DNA from: JAGDZR01 sp049115695
Lineage (GTDB): Bacteria > Bacteroidota > Bacteroidia > Cytophagales > Cyclobacteriaceae
Direction of reading: 5' to 3'
Assembly (NCBI GenBank): GCA_049115695.1
Contig: JAGDZR010000018.1
Location: 62,001 to 126,000 of the forward strand
Length of the DNA stretch: 64,000 bases
A program made the translations under genes and the position numbers. The notes under the pieces were generated by a model. The model saw nothing but the letters and a program-made list of their open reading frames with translations, was not told the origin of the DNA and did not search any database. This document shows, piece after piece, positions 63,536 through 64,000 of the stretch; within the stretch, counting starts at the first letter, position 1; each line of letters begins with the position of its first letter.

Positions 63536-64000
63536 ATGAAGAAGTATAGCATCATTCTGCTTTGTTTTTTAATCGCCAATCTCTCAATAGCTCAGAAAAA
63601 GCCCAAGATTTCATCTAGCAAAAAGGCTGTTCTGAGTCAAATAGAAGAAAACAGTGATAAGCTCACTGAAATGAGTGATCTGATATGGTCATACGAAGAA
63701 ACAGCATTTGAAGAGACTCAGTCAGCAAAATTGCTGGCAGACTATGCCGAATCGCAAGGATTCACAGTAAAACGCGCAGTGGCTGGTATCCCTACAGCTT
63801 TTACGGCTGAATACGGATCAGGAGAGCCTGTGATTGGTATTTTGGGTGAATTTGATGCACTACCAGGCTTATCCCAGAAGACAGTACCAACCAAAGATCC
63901 TTTGAATCAAGGGGGAGCGGGGCACGGTTGTGGACACAACTTATTCGGCGTGGCAAGTTTGGGTGCGGCGGTAGCTATCAAAGAGCAGATCGAAGCAGGT
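63536..64000 (+). CDS. M20-family amidohydrolase (AbgB-like), 5' part
   Basis: The frame is open to the window end (155 codons). A signal peptide (ending LSIAQ) is followed by ISSSKKAVLSQIEENSDKLTEMSDLIWSYEE, then VIGILGEFDALPGLSQ with a metal-binding Asp, and GGAGHGCGHNLFG. These are the M20 aminobenzoyl-glutamate-hydrolase-like motifs. The rest, including the dimerisation domain, lies beyond the window. Confidence 0.9.
   Translation, partial: MKKYSIILLCFLIANLSIAQKKPKISSSKKAVLSQIEENSDKLTEMSDLIWSYEETAFEETQSAKLLADYAESQGFTVKRAVAGIPTAFTAEYGSGEPVIGILGEFDALPGLSQKTVPTKDPLNQGGAGHGCGHNLFGVASLGAAVAIKEQIEAG

Noticed and set aside
1..64000. CRISPR arrays, tRNA/rRNA genes, insertion sequences, prophage
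   Set aside because: No regularly spaced repeats, no tRNA or rRNA stretches, and no transposase or phage structural genes were recognised anywhere in the window.

Overview
The window is chromosomal DNA of a Bacteroidota bacterium, most likely a marine-type member of the Cytophagales. The grounds are: a fused SecDF; the cluster rplM-rpsI-rpsB-tsf; DUF2795, DUF349 and DUF1835 proteins typical of the phylum; a two-component-type propeller kinase; many SPI/SPII secreted proteins with Bacteroidota-style lipoboxes; promoter matches of the form TTTG-N18/20-TAnnTTTG; and almost no Shine-Dalgarno signals. No rRNA, tRNA, CRISPR array or insertion sequence was seen.

Layout. 0-1.9 kb: a secreted zinc phospholipase-like protein and two small exported proteins, closed by a bidirectional terminator. 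2-8.3 kb (minus): ribosomal operon rplM-rpsI-rpsB-tsf, an RluA-type pseudouridine synthase, a PhoR/PhoB-like two-component pair and a DUF2265-type aminopeptidase. 8.4-18.2 kb: recA, a MacB-like permease, queA-ispD, DUF2795, DUF349, and a tight ettA-HD-YkgJ-AlkD unit. 18-26.5 kb: an orphan histidine kinase, an outer-membrane barrel, a 1107-residue propeller histidine kinase, and a Tat-exported Gfo/Idh/MocA oxidoreductase with DoxX. 26.5-50.5 kb is accessory. It holds stress and detoxification-type enzymes (SDR, two zinc-less MDR reductases, two DUF885 lipoproteins, NIPSNAP, DUF1080), regulators (two AraC, one CarH-like MerR/B12), a fasciclin lipoprotein and several unknown proteins. It also holds decaying genes: a VOC/glyoxalase pseudogene and a Crp/Fnr C-terminal remnant. 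50.5-64 kb is core again: secDF with a short secretory ORF in front, the overlapping operon nrnA-FKBP-FKBP-rdgB-udk, ndk, scpA, dxs, an MltF-like lytic transglycosylase, and the start of an M20 amidohydrolase cut by the window end.

The most interesting candidate is upstream of secDF. A 120-codon ORF with a signal sequence has its own good promoter and ends in ...RRIISTNAP-stop. It sits 77 bases before secDF, with one RNA hairpin spanning its last codons and a second in the gap. This layout recalls arrest-peptide (VemP/SecM-type) control of Sec components, here in a phylum where I know of none for secDF. It is inference only. Other items to check are paired inverted repeats in the recA promoter, a 26-bp palindrome in front of an orphan kinase, an intrinsic-terminator-like hairpin between rpsB and tsf, and a CarH-like regulator retaining W-x9-EH and ExHxxG. 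Several genes appear to start at GTG or TTG, and these starts are flagged.
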